Positions 20,443-30,474 of a DNA stretch of 64,000 nt are shown here, piece by piece. The notes beneath the pieces are model-generated. The model had not been told where the DNA came from. It saw only the letters and a list, made by a program, of their open reading frames with translations, and searched no databases. Source of the stretch: Kaistia terrae. Its GTDB lineage: Bacteria > Pseudomonadota > Alphaproteobacteria > Rhizobiales > Kaistiaceae. The stretch is from the NCBI RefSeq assembly GCF_026344005.1, contig NZ_JAPKNH010000001.1:868001-932000 (forward strand). The letters are read 5' to 3'. The translations under genes and the position numbers were made by a program. Position 1 is the first letter of the stretch. Each line of letters starts with the position of its first letter.

Positions 20443-21636
20443 ATGGACCCGAACGAACTAGTCGTCATTCTCGATCGGGCGATTTCGAACCTTCCCGACC
20501 CGTCGGCGGATGGTCGCCGGCGTGTCTATGAACGGGTCGAACGCACCATCCGCGCCACCTGCACGCCGGAAGGCGGCGAGTTGGACATGGAGCGCTATCA
20601 GCAGCTCCGGCGCGATCTCGGCACCGCAATCGGCATTATCGAGCAGCAGCGACGGGCACCGGCTCCACCGAAACGTGCAGCGACACCGCCGCCTGCCGTT
20701 GCCAGCCCGGCGGTTACAGACCCCACGCCAACTGCTGCCACAGTCACAGCGCGGCGCACTGTCGCCAATCCGGCCGCCGTTGGCCCGACAGCCGCCATCT
20801 CTGCTACTGCCGCGCCGCCGCCGCCGTCTGAATACTCCGAACATGACGAGGGCGAACCGTCGTCTCCGCGTTGGCTGAAGCGTGTCGGCATCGCCGCCGG
20901 GGCCATAGCGGTCGGGCTCGGCGTCGTCATTGCGGTCCTTCCTGGCGGACCTTTGCGAGGCCTGCTGGCGGGGGGCGACACGAACGTCTCCAGCGAGCCG
21001 GCTCAACCCGGGATCCAGCCACCGGCCGATACTGCCGCTCCATCGCCAACGCCGGCACCCGCCGTCGTCGATGTGCCCGCACCGCCAGTCGAACCCGATG
21101 CTGGAAGCGATAGCACGACCGCCTTCGCGCCGGTCGCACCGACGCTGCCTGGTGTCCCACGCGTCACCGACGTCAAGGTTTCGATTCTTAACGGCGCCTC
21201 GGAATGGCGCACCCAGCGTCTGAATGGTTATGACGACCAGCCCTCCGGCCCGCCGGTCATGGCCATTGCCCAGGACCGCGATTCGCCGCTCGTCGTCTCG
21301 CTCTATTGCGACACGCCGGATCTGACGGTTTTCCGCGTCGCCTACGGTACCGATACGAGCACGCTTCGCCAGGAGATCTCCGAGCGCGGCAGCATGGACG
21401 GCATCGAGCGTCAGAAGATTCAGATCAAGACGGATCGCAATGAAGGCTTCGCAGGCGAGTTCCTAGCGCTGACGGCCCATAGCTGGGGAATCCGCATGGC
21501 GCCGGAGAATATCGAGACGCTGCGGGCCGGCAAACTGATCGAAATCTCCATCGGCGATTCGGTCGCCGGCACGGTGTCGCTGAGCGGCGCAACGCCGGCC
21601 ATCGACGAAGCACTTAACGGCGGCTCCTGCACCTAG
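20443..21636 (+). CDS. Membrane-anchored protein of unknown function
   Basis: 397 residues. N-terminal about 70 residues form a helical, charged cytoplasmic domain (ELVVILDRAISNLPDPSADGRRRVYERVERTI). A Pro/Ala/Thr-rich linker follows, then one membrane helix around residues 148-168 (IAAGAIAVGLGVVIAVLPGG). After it comes a second Pro-rich linker and a periplasmic beta-rich domain of about 150 residues starting near RVTDVKVSILNGASEWR. A GGAAGAAG ribosome site precedes the start. I do not recognise the family. It lies between kdsA and queF, 88 bases after kdsA and on the same strand, so co-transcription with kdsA is possible. Confidence 0.8.
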   Translation: MDPNELVVILDRAISNLPDPSADGRRRVYERVERTIRATCTPEGGELDMERYQQLRRDLGTAIGIIEQQRRAPAPPKRAATPPPAVASPAVTDPTPTAATVTARRTVANPAAVGPTAAISATAAPPPPSEYSEHDEGEPSSPRWLKRVGIAAGAIAVGLGVVIAVLPGGPLRGLLAGGDTNVSSEPAQPGIQPPADTAAPSPTPAPAVVDVPAPPVEPDAGSDSTTAFAPVAPTLPGVPRVTDVKVSILNGASEWRTQRLNGYDDQPSGPPVMAIAQDRDSPLVVSLYCDTPDLTVFRVAYGTDTSTLRQEISERGSMDGIERQKIQIKTDRNEGFAGEFLALTAHSWGIRMAPENIETLRAGKLIEISIGDSVAGTVSLSGATPAIDEALNGGSCT

Positions 21637-21665
21637 GCCAGATAAGCCGTCGAGCCTTATCGGCC

Positions 21666-22121
21666 TCAGCCGCGCCCGCGATAGGGGGCAACGCCCTGGT
21701 CGGGCAGCCAAAGGTTGGCCGGAACCGGGCCGCTCTGCCAGAACACGTCGATCGGAATGCCGCCGCGCGGATACCAGTAGCCGCCGATGCGCAGCCAATG
21801 CGGGTCGAGCAGGTCGATCAACCGCTTGGCGATGTCGATCGTGCAGCCCTCATGAAACGCGCCGTGATTGCGGAACGAGTGCATGTAGAGCTTCAGCGAC
21901 TTCGATTCGACCAGCCAATTCTTCGGCACGTAGTCGATGACGATATGCGCGAAATCGGGCTGGCCCGTCTCCGGGCATAGCGACGTGAATTCCGGCACCG
22001 TGAAGCGGGCGACATAGAACGTGTCCGGATGCGGATTGGGGACGCGGTCGAGGATCGCCTTTTCCGGGCTTTCGGCGATGCCGACAGTCCGGCCAAGTTG
22101 CAGTTCGTGTTCCGTCATCAT
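21666..22121 (-). CDS. queF: NADPH-dependent 7-cyano-7-deazaguanine reductase QueF
   Basis: 151 residues from the ATG at 22121, which has GGGAG upstream. Reduces preQ0 to preQ1 in queuosine tRNA modification. Short unimodular (Bacillus-type) form. Seen: the thioimide-forming Cys in [22 protein letters not shown], the QueF signature [15 protein letters not shown], and HEGCTIDI. Lies 22 bases after the DUF1835 gene on the same strand and is probably co-transcribed with it. Confidence 0.95.
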   Translation of the reverse strand: MMTEHELQLGRTVGIAESPEKAILDRVPNPHPDTFYVARFTVPEFTSLCPETGQPDFAHIVIDYVPKNWLVESKSLKLYMHSFRNHGAFHEGCTIDIAKRLIDLLDPHWLRIGGYWYPRGGIPIDVFWQSGPVPANLWLPDQGVAPYRGRG

Positions 22122-22143
22122 CGGACGCTCCCGGTAAGATGCC

Positions 22144-23118
22144 CTAGCGCGGCGCAAACAGCTCGCGCGTGTCGCGATTGAAGCGCCATGCGGAGAAGCC
22201 CTTCATTTCGGTTCCGCCCCACCAGCGCTTGATGCCATTGGTCGAAACATGGTCCTGGTCGCCGGAAAGGATATCCTCGCCGACCATGCTCAGCTTCAAG
22301 GGCGCGGTGACATATTCGGCGTGCACTTCCGAATCGGCATGCGAATAGGGCGTGTAAAGGCCCTCGATCAGCGGGAAATCGCAGAAGGCGAGCGAGTCGA
22401 TCACGGCGTAGAAGGGCCAGGTGCCCATGAACGCGGCTTCCTCGGCCTGGCGAGCCTGATGGAACAGGGCGGCCGCCGACATATCCTCCATCCCCAGCGA
22501 ATCGAGCAGCCGCATTTCCGTCCGGTTCAGGCCGGTCTTTGGCTGAGGCAATTCTTCGAGGAAGCGCGCCAGCGCGGCTTGCATGAAGGGGAAGCCCTTG
22601 ATCGGCTTCGATGCGCGCTTGGCGATCAGCTCCGGTGTCGGCGAGGTCAGCTCGGCCCAGATCTTCGCCGCCGTGTCGAGATGGCCCTGCGTGACGCGCA
22701 CGCCATCAATCGCGAAGCGCATCACCGTGTCCGGCCGTTCCATGGCGAAGAAGCTGTCGGCCTGGACGATGACGATGCCCTGCGACCGTTTCTCTCTGGC
22801 GAAGAAATCAAGGATCTGAAGCAGTTGCAGCTGGTCGTAGAGATCGTGCTCGAACCATAGCTCGATCCGATCGAACTCGGCATGGCGCCCCATCACCGCG
22901 TCGCGCTCAGCAAAAGTCGCCGCGACTGTCTCCGGATCGAACTTGAAGACTTCGGCCAGATGCACGGCGCGTACAGCCGAGACCGCCTCGAGCGTATCGA
23001 GCGGCGGGATCGGGCCTTCATGCAGCGCGTCGCGCCACGGCATGATGATCGCGCGGCTGCCGGCGGCGGTGAGAAGATCGGCGGTCTGGTCGCCGTCGGT
23101 GATGAGGAGCGTCGTCAT
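22144..23118 (-). CDS. DUF1835 domain-containing protein
   Basis: 324 residues. The N-terminal region ([15 protein letters not shown]...[14 protein letters not shown]) matches the DUF1835 pattern, followed by the acidic [22 protein letters not shown] segment and a C-terminal domain with repeated aromatic residues (KRWWGGTEM). Function of the family is unknown. Cytoplasmic by composition. First gene of a two-gene unit with queF. Confidence 0.8.
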   Translation of the reverse strand: MTTLLITDGDQTADLLTAAGSRAIIMPWRDALHEGPIPPLDTLEAVSAVRAVHLAEVFKFDPETVAATFAERDAVMGRHAEFDRIELWFEHDLYDQLQLLQILDFFAREKRSQGIVIVQADSFFAMERPDTVMRFAIDGVRVTQGHLDTAAKIWAELTSPTPELIAKRASKPIKGFPFMQAALARFLEELPQPKTGLNRTEMRLLDSLGMEDMSAAALFHQARQAEEAAFMGTWPFYAVIDSLAFCDFPLIEGLYTPYSHADSEVHAEYVTAPLKLSMVGEDILSGDQDHVSTNGIKRWWGGTEMKGFSAWRFNRDTRELFAPR

Positions 23119-23290
23119 GACGTCTTCATCATCCGATGCGAGACGGAAGGCAACAGAGAGGGCGCAAACTTCGCGTTCTGGCCGGCCACTGTGGCATGTG
23201 TGCCCTGATTATCGGGCCACAGCCGATCACAGTTTCTCGCCGGTCCCCTTCCGCCTTCATTCGCGGCAGGCTAGAAGCTGCCATAGCTGA

Positions 23291-24598
<1,308 letters not shown>

Positions 24599-24638
24599 GT
24601 TCAGCCTTCCAGTGGCGGATCTCGTTTCTAAATAAATA

Positions 24639-24676
24639 GCTCTCGGGCGCGGTACATGCGCCCGGGAGCTTTTTTT
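24639..24676 (+). terminator. Strong, apparently bidirectional terminator between eno and aguA
   Basis: 13-bp stem (24639-24651 with 24659-24671, one T-G pair), seven-base loop GGTACAT, then six T on the plus strand. The bases before the stem (AAATAAAT) give a T-rich run on the minus strand, so it can end both the eno and the convergent aguA transcripts. Confidence 0.93.
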
Positions 24677-24684
24677 ATCGTGGG

Positions 24685-25788
24685 CTATCCGGGGAGTCCC
24701 ACCGGCTGCTGCTGCGTGATGCAGTGGATGTTGCCGCCGCCGAGCAGGATTTCGCGGGCCTCGATGCCGACGATACGGCGGTCGGGATGCAGCGCGGCGA
24801 TGATCTCCATCGCGGCCGGATCCGTCTTCGGATCGAGCAGCGGCATCACCACGAGGCCATTGGCGATGTAATAGTTGGCGTAGGACGCGGCGAGCCTCGC
24901 GCCGCCCTGCCGGACGGCGCTGCCTTCGGAAACGTCGATGCCGGCGGCTTCCGCGTCGGTCATGTACAGCGGCCCCGGCATGGGCAGCTTGACGATCTCC
25001 AGCTTTCGCCCCCGCGCGTCGGTCGTGCTGGACAGCCGCTCATGGGCGTCGTGCGAGATCGCATATTGCGGGTCGTCGGGATCCTCGCACCAGGTCAGAG
25101 CCACGACGCCCGGCCGCGCGAAGCAGGCGAGATTGTCGATATGGCCGTTGGTCTCGTCGTGGAACAGGCCGGGCCCGAGCCAGATCGTCTTGCTGATGCC
25201 GAGGCGCGCGGCGAGTTGTTCCTCGATCTCGTCGCTGTCGAGGTAGGGATTGCGGTTGGGGTTCAGCAGGCATTCCTGCGTCGTCAGCAGCGTACCCTCG
25301 CCATCGACATGAATGGCGCCGCCTTCGAGAATGAAGGGCGCGCGATAGCGTGGGGCGCCTTCGATCTCCAGGATCTTGGCCGCGACACGGTCGTCCTGGT
25401 CCCAGGGGGAATAAAGCCCGCCATTGAAGCCGCCCCAGGCATTGAAGCGCCAGTCATTGCCGCGCAGGCGTCCGTCGTCGCTAACGACGAAGCTCGGCCC
25501 CGTATCGCGGCACCATGCGTCGTTGGTGGTCGCCTCGACGAGACGGATATGCGCAGGCAGGCGCTGGCGGGCGTTTTCCCACTGCGCGGATGACACCAGC
25601 ATGGTCAGCGGCTCCGCCTCGGCGATCGCCGTGGCGACGGCGACAAAAGCCTGCTGCGCCGGCTTGGCGCCGAGCCGCCAATTGTCGGGCCGCTCCGGCC
25701 ATATCATCCAGGTGCCGGCATGCGGCTTCCATTCGGCCGGCATGCGGAAGCCGTCGTCGCGGGGGAGGCTCTGGAGCGTTGCGGACAT
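24685..25788 (-). CDS. aguA: Agmatine deiminase
   Basis: 367 residues from the ATG at 25788. Hydrolyses agmatine to N-carbamoylputrescine and ammonia, the first step of the arginine-decarboxylase route to putrescine. Guanidine-modifying fold. Seen: MPAEWKPHAGTWMIWPERPDNWR, AWCRDTGPSFV, FILEGGAIHVDGEGTLLTT, NGHIDNLACFARP and the C-terminal catalytic Cys in GGGNIHCITQQQP. The partner amidase aguB lies about 4 kb away on the same strand. Confidence 0.96.
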   Translation of the reverse strand: MSATLQSLPRDDGFRMPAEWKPHAGTWMIWPERPDNWRLGAKPAQQAFVAVATAIAEAEPLTMLVSSAQWENARQRLPAHIRLVEATTNDAWCRDTGPSFVVSDDGRLRGNDWRFNAWGGFNGGLYSPWDQDDRVAAKILEIEGAPRYRAPFILEGGAIHVDGEGTLLTTQECLLNPNRNPYLDSDEIEEQLAARLGISKTIWLGPGLFHDETNGHIDNLACFARPGVVALTWCEDPDDPQYAISHDAHERLSSTTDARGRKLEIVKLPMPGPLYMTDAEAAGIDVSEGSAVRQGGARLAASYANYYIANGLVVMPLLDPKTDPAAMEIIAALHPDRRIVGIEAREILLGGGNIHCITQQQPVGLPG

Positions 25789-25894
25789 GATGCTCGTTCG
25801 TTGTCTTCGGAAGGATGATGCGATCGAAGCGGGAATGCCCTTCGAACGCAAGCGTGCTAGACGTGGCTATCGACGACTTCCAACGGATTACGCC

Positions 25895-26599
25895 ATGCAG
25901 CTGCGCGCGCTCCTGTTCGACAAGGACGGGACCTTCCTCGATTTCGCCAAGACCTGGGACGCCGCCACGGGCTCGGTCATCGCCACGCTGGCGGAGGGCG
26001 ACGCCGCCGTCGCCGCGCGTCTGGCCGCGATCGTCCACTATGATCTGGAGGCGCGGGTTCTGCTGCCGACCTCGCCCTTCATTGCCAGCTCGGTCGGGGA
26101 GCTGATCCCGCTTTGGGCCGAAGCGCTCGGCCGTCCGGGCGAAGCCGCTTTCGACCAGCTTCTGCGCGACCTGTTCCATGATGCGACGCTTCATGCCGCG
26201 ACGCCGATCGGCGAGCCCTCGGCCGTGTTCGAGACGCTGCAGCAGGCGGGCTATCGCCTCGGCGTCGTCACCAATGATTCCGAGCGCGGTGCGCGGTCGC
26301 AATGCGAGCGGCTCGGCCTTGTCTCCTGGTTCGATGCGATCTTCGGCTATGATTCCGGCCATGGCCGCAAACCCGAGGCTGGCCAGATCGTGGCCTTCCT
26401 CGACCAGTTCGGTTTCCAGCCGGGCGAGACGGCGATGATCGGCGATACACTGCACGATCTGCATGCCGCCCGCGCCGCCGGCGTGATCGCCATCGGCGTC
26501 GAGAGCGGTTTCATGTCGGCCGAACAGCTGGCGCCGGACGCTGATTATATCATCAGCGATATCAGTAAATTGTCGGAACTTCTTCAGACGATGAACTAG
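25895..26599 (+). CDS. HAD-family hydrolase (phosphoglycolate phosphatase-like)
   Basis: 234 residues from the ATG at 25895; the in-frame extension upstream runs antisense through aguA and is rejected. HAD motif I is FDKDGTFLDF (nucleophile Asp), motif II LGVVTNDS, then a Lys in GRKPEAGQIV, and motif IV MIGDTLHDLHAARAAG. The helical cap domain sits between motifs I and II. Likely a small-molecule phosphatase; substrate unknown. Its stop overlaps the stop of the convergent methyltransferase gene (CTAG at 26596-26599). Confidence 0.9.
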   Translation: MQLRALLFDKDGTFLDFAKTWDAATGSVIATLAEGDAAVAARLAAIVHYDLEARVLLPTSPFIASSVGELIPLWAEALGRPGEAAFDQLLRDLFHDATLHAATPIGEPSAVFETLQQAGYRLGVVTNDSERGARSQCERLGLVSWFDAIFGYDSGHGRKPEAGQIVAFLDQFGFQPGETAMIGDTLHDLHAARAAGVIAIGVESGFMSAEQLAPDADYIISDISKLSELLQTMN

Positions 26600-27531
26600 C
26601 CCGCGCGGGTCTCCGGGCGCGCCGGATCGAGATGGTGTCGGATCTCGGCGATGTGCTCCGGGCCGATGCCGCAGCAGCCGCCGACGATCGAGGCGCCGGC
26701 GTCGATCCAGCGTGTCGCCCATACCAGATAGCGCGCCGGCGTGACGTCGGCGCGGATGTCCGAAATGCCGGCATAGGGCTCGTCGCTTTCCGCTTCGGCG
26801 GCAAAGGCATTGGCATAAACGCCGAGGCTCACGTCGCTGCGGCCGTTTGCATCGAGTGTTTCGCGCGCCTCGCGGATGGCAGCCTCCATGACTTCCGGCT
26901 GGCTGCAGTTGAACAGGATCGAGACGGCGCCGGCCTCGACCGCCTTGGTGACGCCGGTGGCAACCGTCTCGCCGGAGCGAAGTTCCGGCGGGCCTGTGCG
27001 GCCGGCCTCGTCCTTCAGCGTGTAGGAGACCCAGATCGGCTTCGGATGGTCGGCAATCGCCGCGATCGCGGCCAATGCCTCGACCGTCGAACTCTGCGTT
27101 TCGATCAGCCAGAGATCGACATGCGGCGCCAGGCCCTCGACCAGCACGCCGAGGATTTCGGGCGCGCCGGCGGCGTCGAACAGTTCCGGCCGGTAGGATT
27201 CGAAAACGGGCGGCAGCGATCCGGCGACGCGGACCGGGCGTCCCGCCTGATCGGCGGCGGCGCGGGCGACACGGCCGGCGCGATCGGCCAGCAGCAATCC
27301 TTCCGCCTCGAAGCGCTCGGCGCCGATCTGGTGCGGCTTGATGGCATAGGTGTTGGTGGTGACGATTTCGGCGCCGCTCTCGATGAACTGCTCATGTGCC
27401 TTTTGCACCAGATGCGGCGCCTCGATCAGCGCCAGCGCCGACCATTCCGGCAGTCGGAACGGTGCGCCGATGCGTTCAAGCTGCCGGCCCATGCCGCCGT
27501 CGAGAATGGTCACCTTGTCATGCGTCGTCAT
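26596..27531 (-). CDS. Homocysteine S-methyltransferase family protein
   Basis: 311 residues from the ATG at 27531. Methyl transfer from a small donor such as S-methylmethionine to homocysteine, giving methionine. Seen: ILDGGMGRQLERIG, TTNTYAIKPHQIG, the zinc-ligand region FNCSQPEV and the C-terminal GGCCGIGPEHIAEI with the paired zinc Cys. It lies 50 bases after an amino-acid ABC permease gene on the same strand, suggesting that the transporter may bring in the methyl donor. Betaine as donor cannot be excluded. Confidence 0.9.
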   Translation of the reverse strand: MTTHDKVTILDGGMGRQLERIGAPFRLPEWSALALIEAPHLVQKAHEQFIESGAEIVTTNTYAIKPHQIGAERFEAEGLLLADRAGRVARAAADQAGRPVRVAGSLPPVFESYRPELFDAAGAPEILGVLVEGLAPHVDLWLIETQSSTVEALAAIAAIADHPKPIWVSYTLKDEAGRTGPPELRSGETVATGVTKAVEAGAVSILFNCSQPEVMEAAIREARETLDANGRSDVSLGVYANAFAAEAESDEPYAGISDIRADVTPARYLVWATRWIDAGASIVGGCCGIGPEHIAEIRHHLDPARPETRAG

Positions 27532-27581
27532 GGTTCTTGTCCTTGCAGGTATCGGACACGTCGTGGCCAGGCCGGCGACGG

Positions 27582-28472
27582 TCAGGATCGTTTGGTGTTG
27601 CTGGTAGCACCCGGAAAGCCGCGCCCAAAGCGTCGTTCGAGCTTGGCCTGGCAGAATTCGAGAAGGATCGACATCGCCCAGTAGATCGCGGCGGCTGTCG
27701 TCAGCATTTCCATGTATTTGTAGGTAGAGCGGCCGTAGGACTGAGCCAGGAAGTTCAGTTCCCAGACGCCCATCAACGATACCAGCGCCGAATCCTTCAG
27801 CATCGACACGACCTGCGTGCCGGCGGGCGGGATGATGACGCGAAGCGCCTGCGGCGCGATCACCTTCCAGGCGATGCGCCAGCGCGGGAGGCCGAGCGAC
27901 ATCGCGGCTTCCCATTGGCCGGCGGGAACCGAGCGGACGCCGCTGCGGACGATCTCGGCGTTGTAGGCGCCATAGTTCAGCGAGAGCGCCAGGATGCCGG
28001 AGGTGAGCGGGCCGAGAATGATGCCGATCTGCGGCAGCGCCAGATAGATCAGCAGCACCTGGATCAGCAGCGGCGTGCCGCGAAACAGCGAGCCGTAGAA
28101 GGTCGCGATGGCGAAGCAGAACGGGTTGGAAGACATCCGCCCCAATGCCGTCACCACGCCCAGGAACGCCGCGAAGCCGACAGAGCTTGCCGTGACGAAC
28201 AGCGTCATCGCGGCGCCCTGGATCATGCCGTTCGGCGTCAGCCGGATGCCGAGCATGAACGGCAGGCGCTGGGCGATGGCGCCGCCATCAAGCCCGAACT
28301 GTACAAAGCCGACGACCAGTACAGCAAACAGGCCGGCCCACACGAGGCCGACCTTGATGCCGAACCGGCGTTGCGCCGAGAAGCCCGCGAGCCATGGCGT
28401 CGCGCCGGCCAGGAAGCGTGGCCGGCGGACGCCGCTGTCTCGTGGCAGTTCCTGCCTCAGCTCAAACGTCAT
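27582..28472 (-). CDS. Amino-acid ABC transporter permease (HisM/GlnP type)
   Basis: 296 residues. Inner-membrane permease of a polar-amino-acid importer. An N-terminal extension of about 40 residues precedes a first helix (about 42-60); the binding-protein-dependent core starts near residue 80 and includes the cytoplasmic EAA loop EAAMSLGLPRWRIAWKVIAPQALR. Overlaps the binding-protein gene by 11 bases. No ATP-binding subunit gene is in the window, so the importer must borrow an ATPase. Confidence 0.93.
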   Translation of the reverse strand: MTFELRQELPRDSGVRRPRFLAGATPWLAGFSAQRRFGIKVGLVWAGLFAVLVVGFVQFGLDGGAIAQRLPFMLGIRLTPNGMIQGAAMTLFVTASSVGFAAFLGVVTALGRMSSNPFCFAIATFYGSLFRGTPLLIQVLLIYLALPQIGIILGPLTSGILALSLNYGAYNAEIVRSGVRSVPAGQWEAAMSLGLPRWRIAWKVIAPQALRVIIPPAGTQVVSMLKDSALVSLMGVWELNFLAQSYGRSTYKYMEMLTTAAAIYWAMSILLEFCQAKLERRFGRGFPGATSNTKRS

Positions 28473-29283
28473 TGCGCGTGATGTCGGTGCCGAGCCATTT
28501 CTCCGAGATTGCCTTCAGCGTGCCATCCGCGCGCAGGCCCTCGATGATCTCGACCACCTTGGCGTTCCACTCGGCGTCGCCCTTGTCGACGGCGATCCAG
28601 TTCGGCTCGCCGAACAGAGGTTCACCGACGACCTTGAGCGGTGAACCAGCGTCGATATGGCCCTTGGCGGTGGCGATGTTGGCGACAATCGCGTCGAGCC
28701 GGACGCCGGCGCCCAGCGCCAGGTTCTGGAAGTTGATGGTCTCGTCGGTGGGGACCTTGACCGGGTGCTCGAACGGGAAGGCGATGGCCTTCTCACCCGG
28801 AATGACGATGGTCTTGTCCAGATAGGCCTCATAGCTCGAACCAGAGCCGACGCCGACGCGCTTTCCGGAGATGTCCTTGATCGACTGGATCGCGGTCTCG
28901 TCCTTGTTGACGACGAGGACGGCCGGCGAACTGTAATACTGGACGATGAAATCGAGCACGGTGGCGCGGTCCGTCGTCGGCGTGATCGAGCAGATGCAGA
29001 TGTCCCAACGCCCGGCCCAGCGGCCGGCGGTGATCACTTCCCAGCCGGGGACGGAATTGACGACCTTGACGCCCAGCTTGTCGGCGACGGCCTGCGCGAC
29101 GTCGATGTCGAAACCGGCGAGATTGTTGTCCTTGTCGAGGAAGGTGAAGGGTGGATAGTCGTCGACCACGACGTTGTTCAACACCTTGGTGGAAAGCACC
29201 CGGTCCAGCGTCTCGCCGGCATGGGCGAAATTGGGCGCAAGCAGAAGGGTCGCCGCAAGAGCGAGCGCAGGACGAAAATTCAT
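28462..29283 (-). CDS. Amino-acid ABC transporter substrate-binding protein
   Basis: 273 residues. Periplasmic solute-binding protein, family 3 (HisJ/GlnH). Signal peptide residues 1-22, cleavage after AHA. Mature protein opens with DRVLSTKVLNNVVVDDYPPFTFLDKDNNLAGFDIDVAQAVAD-type sequence, the classic family-3 N-lobe, and has SITPTTDRATVLDF and GKRVGVGSGSSYE. Ligand unknown. First gene of a binding protein-permease-methyltransferase set. Confidence 0.94.
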   Translation of the reverse strand: MNFRPALALAATLLLAPNFAHAGETLDRVLSTKVLNNVVVDDYPPFTFLDKDNNLAGFDIDVAQAVADKLGVKVVNSVPGWEVITAGRWAGRWDICICSITPTTDRATVLDFIVQYYSSPAVLVVNKDETAIQSIKDISGKRVGVGSGSSYEAYLDKTIVIPGEKAIAFPFEHPVKVPTDETINFQNLALGAGVRLDAIVANIATAKGHIDAGSPLKVVGEPLFGEPNWIAVDKGDAEWNAKVVEIIEGLRADGTLKAISEKWLGTDITRNDV

Positions 29284-29579
29284 TCTATTTGAACTCCAGT
29301 GTGACCGTGAAGGTCATGGATCAATATGGATTTGAGCCTGGAGCAAATCTCAAACGCATAGGGAACGTCTGCCCGAAGGTGGACGATTTTTGCTTTCAAT
29401 CCGAAATATAGGACGAATTCATCCTTCGTTTCAGAGCGCTTGAAACATGCCGGGGCATCAATATTCTTGTTCAAATATTGAACATTGATGTCGGCAAGTT
29501 AAGCAACACCATGCCATTTCGATGCGGCGCGGTGGAATGCCGTCCTGCGAAACCGTGCCGTCGAATGATATGAAGGCGA
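29284..29579. other. AT-rich intergenic region upstream of the ABC transporter genes
   Basis: About 296 bases between aguB and the binding-protein gene, clearly more AT-rich than its surroundings. It holds the palindrome at 29468-29484. No credible gene is seen. It serves as the leader and promoter region of the minus-strand ABC genes. Confidence 0.6.
29468..29484. promoter_or_regulatory. Operator-like palindrome TGTTCAA-ATA-TTGAACA
   Basis: Perfect 7-bp inverted repeat around three bases, about 185 bases upstream of the ABC binding-protein start. It matches a site at 35986-36002 at 14 of 17 positions, which suggests a shared DNA-binding regulator. No regulator is assigned. Confidence 0.5.
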
Positions 29580-30470
29580 TCAGCGCCCGGCGGCGAGGGG
29601 ATGGCGTCCGTCCAGCGTCGTCAGCGCGCCATAGAGGTCCGGCCGCCGATCGCGAAACACGCCCCAGGAGCGGCGTTGATGGGCGATGGCATCGAGATCG
29701 AACGTCGCGGTCAGCACGCTCTCGCTGCCGCGGTCGGCCTCGACGAGCTTGGCGCCGGTTGGGTCGGCGATGAAGGAGGAGCCGTAAAAGGTGATCTCGG
29801 TGCCGTTCAGGCCGCGCTCGGTGCCGATGCGGTTGGAGGCGACAAGCGGCATCAGATTGGCGCCGGCGTGGCCCTGCATGACACGCTGCCAGTGTGGGGC
29901 GGAATCGAGCGAGGAATCCTGCGGCTCGGAGCCGATCGCCGTCGGATAGAACAGGATCTCGGCACCGCCCAGCGCCATGGCGCGGGCCGATTCCGGGAAC
30001 CACTGGTCCCAGCAGATGCCGACGCCGATCTTGCCGAAGCGGGTCGGCCAGACGCGAAAGCCGGTATCGCCGGGCGAGAAATAGAACTTCTCGGTATAGC
30101 CGGGGCCATCCGGGATGTGGCTCTTGCGATAATTGCCGAGCACGCTGCCATCGGCGTCGACGATGGCGATGCTGTTATAGGCGGTCTGGCCGGCGCGCTC
30201 GAAATAGCTGACCGGCAACACGACGGAGAGTTCCGCCGCCAGCGCCGCGAAATGCGCGATCAGCGGATTGCCCTCGAAGGGCTGGGCCAGGTTGAAATGG
30301 TCGTGAAACTGGTCCTGGCAGAAATAGGGCGTCTCGAACAGTTCCTGGATCAGGATAATGTTGGCGCCCTCGGCCGCCGCCTGCCGCACCAGGCGTTCCG
30401 CCCGCGCGATGTTGCCGGGGCGATCCCAGTCGCACTCCATCTGCGTGGCGGCGACGGTGACTTGGCGCAT
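29580..30470 (-). CDS. aguB: N-carbamoylputrescine amidase
   Basis: 296 residues from the ATG at 30470. Nitrilase-superfamily enzyme converting N-carbamoylputrescine to putrescine, CO2 and ammonia. Catalytic triad: Glu in LIQELFETPYFCQ, Lys in YRKSHIPDGPGYTEKFYF, Cys in GVGICWDQWFPE. The FETPYFCQ and HIPDGPGY blocks are typical of AguB rather than other nitrilases. Starts four bases after the serine-hydrolase gene stop, so the two are coupled. With aguA it completes the agmatine route to putrescine. Confidence 0.95.
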   Translation of the reverse strand: MRQVTVAATQMECDWDRPGNIARAERLVRQAAAEGANIILIQELFETPYFCQDQFHDHFNLAQPFEGNPLIAHFAALAAELSVVLPVSYFERAGQTAYNSIAIVDADGSVLGNYRKSHIPDGPGYTEKFYFSPGDTGFRVWPTRFGKIGVGICWDQWFPESARAMALGGAEILFYPTAIGSEPQDSSLDSAPHWQRVMQGHAGANLMPLVASNRIGTERGLNGTEITFYGSSFIADPTGAKLVEADRGSESVLTATFDLDAIAHQRRSWGVFRDRRPDLYGALTTLDGRHPLAAGR

Positions 30471-30474
30471 GGTT

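Noticed and set aside
25424-25894. N-terminal extension of the HAD hydrolase frame
   Set aside because: It is antisense to aguA; HAD motif I begins only a few residues after the ATG at 25895.
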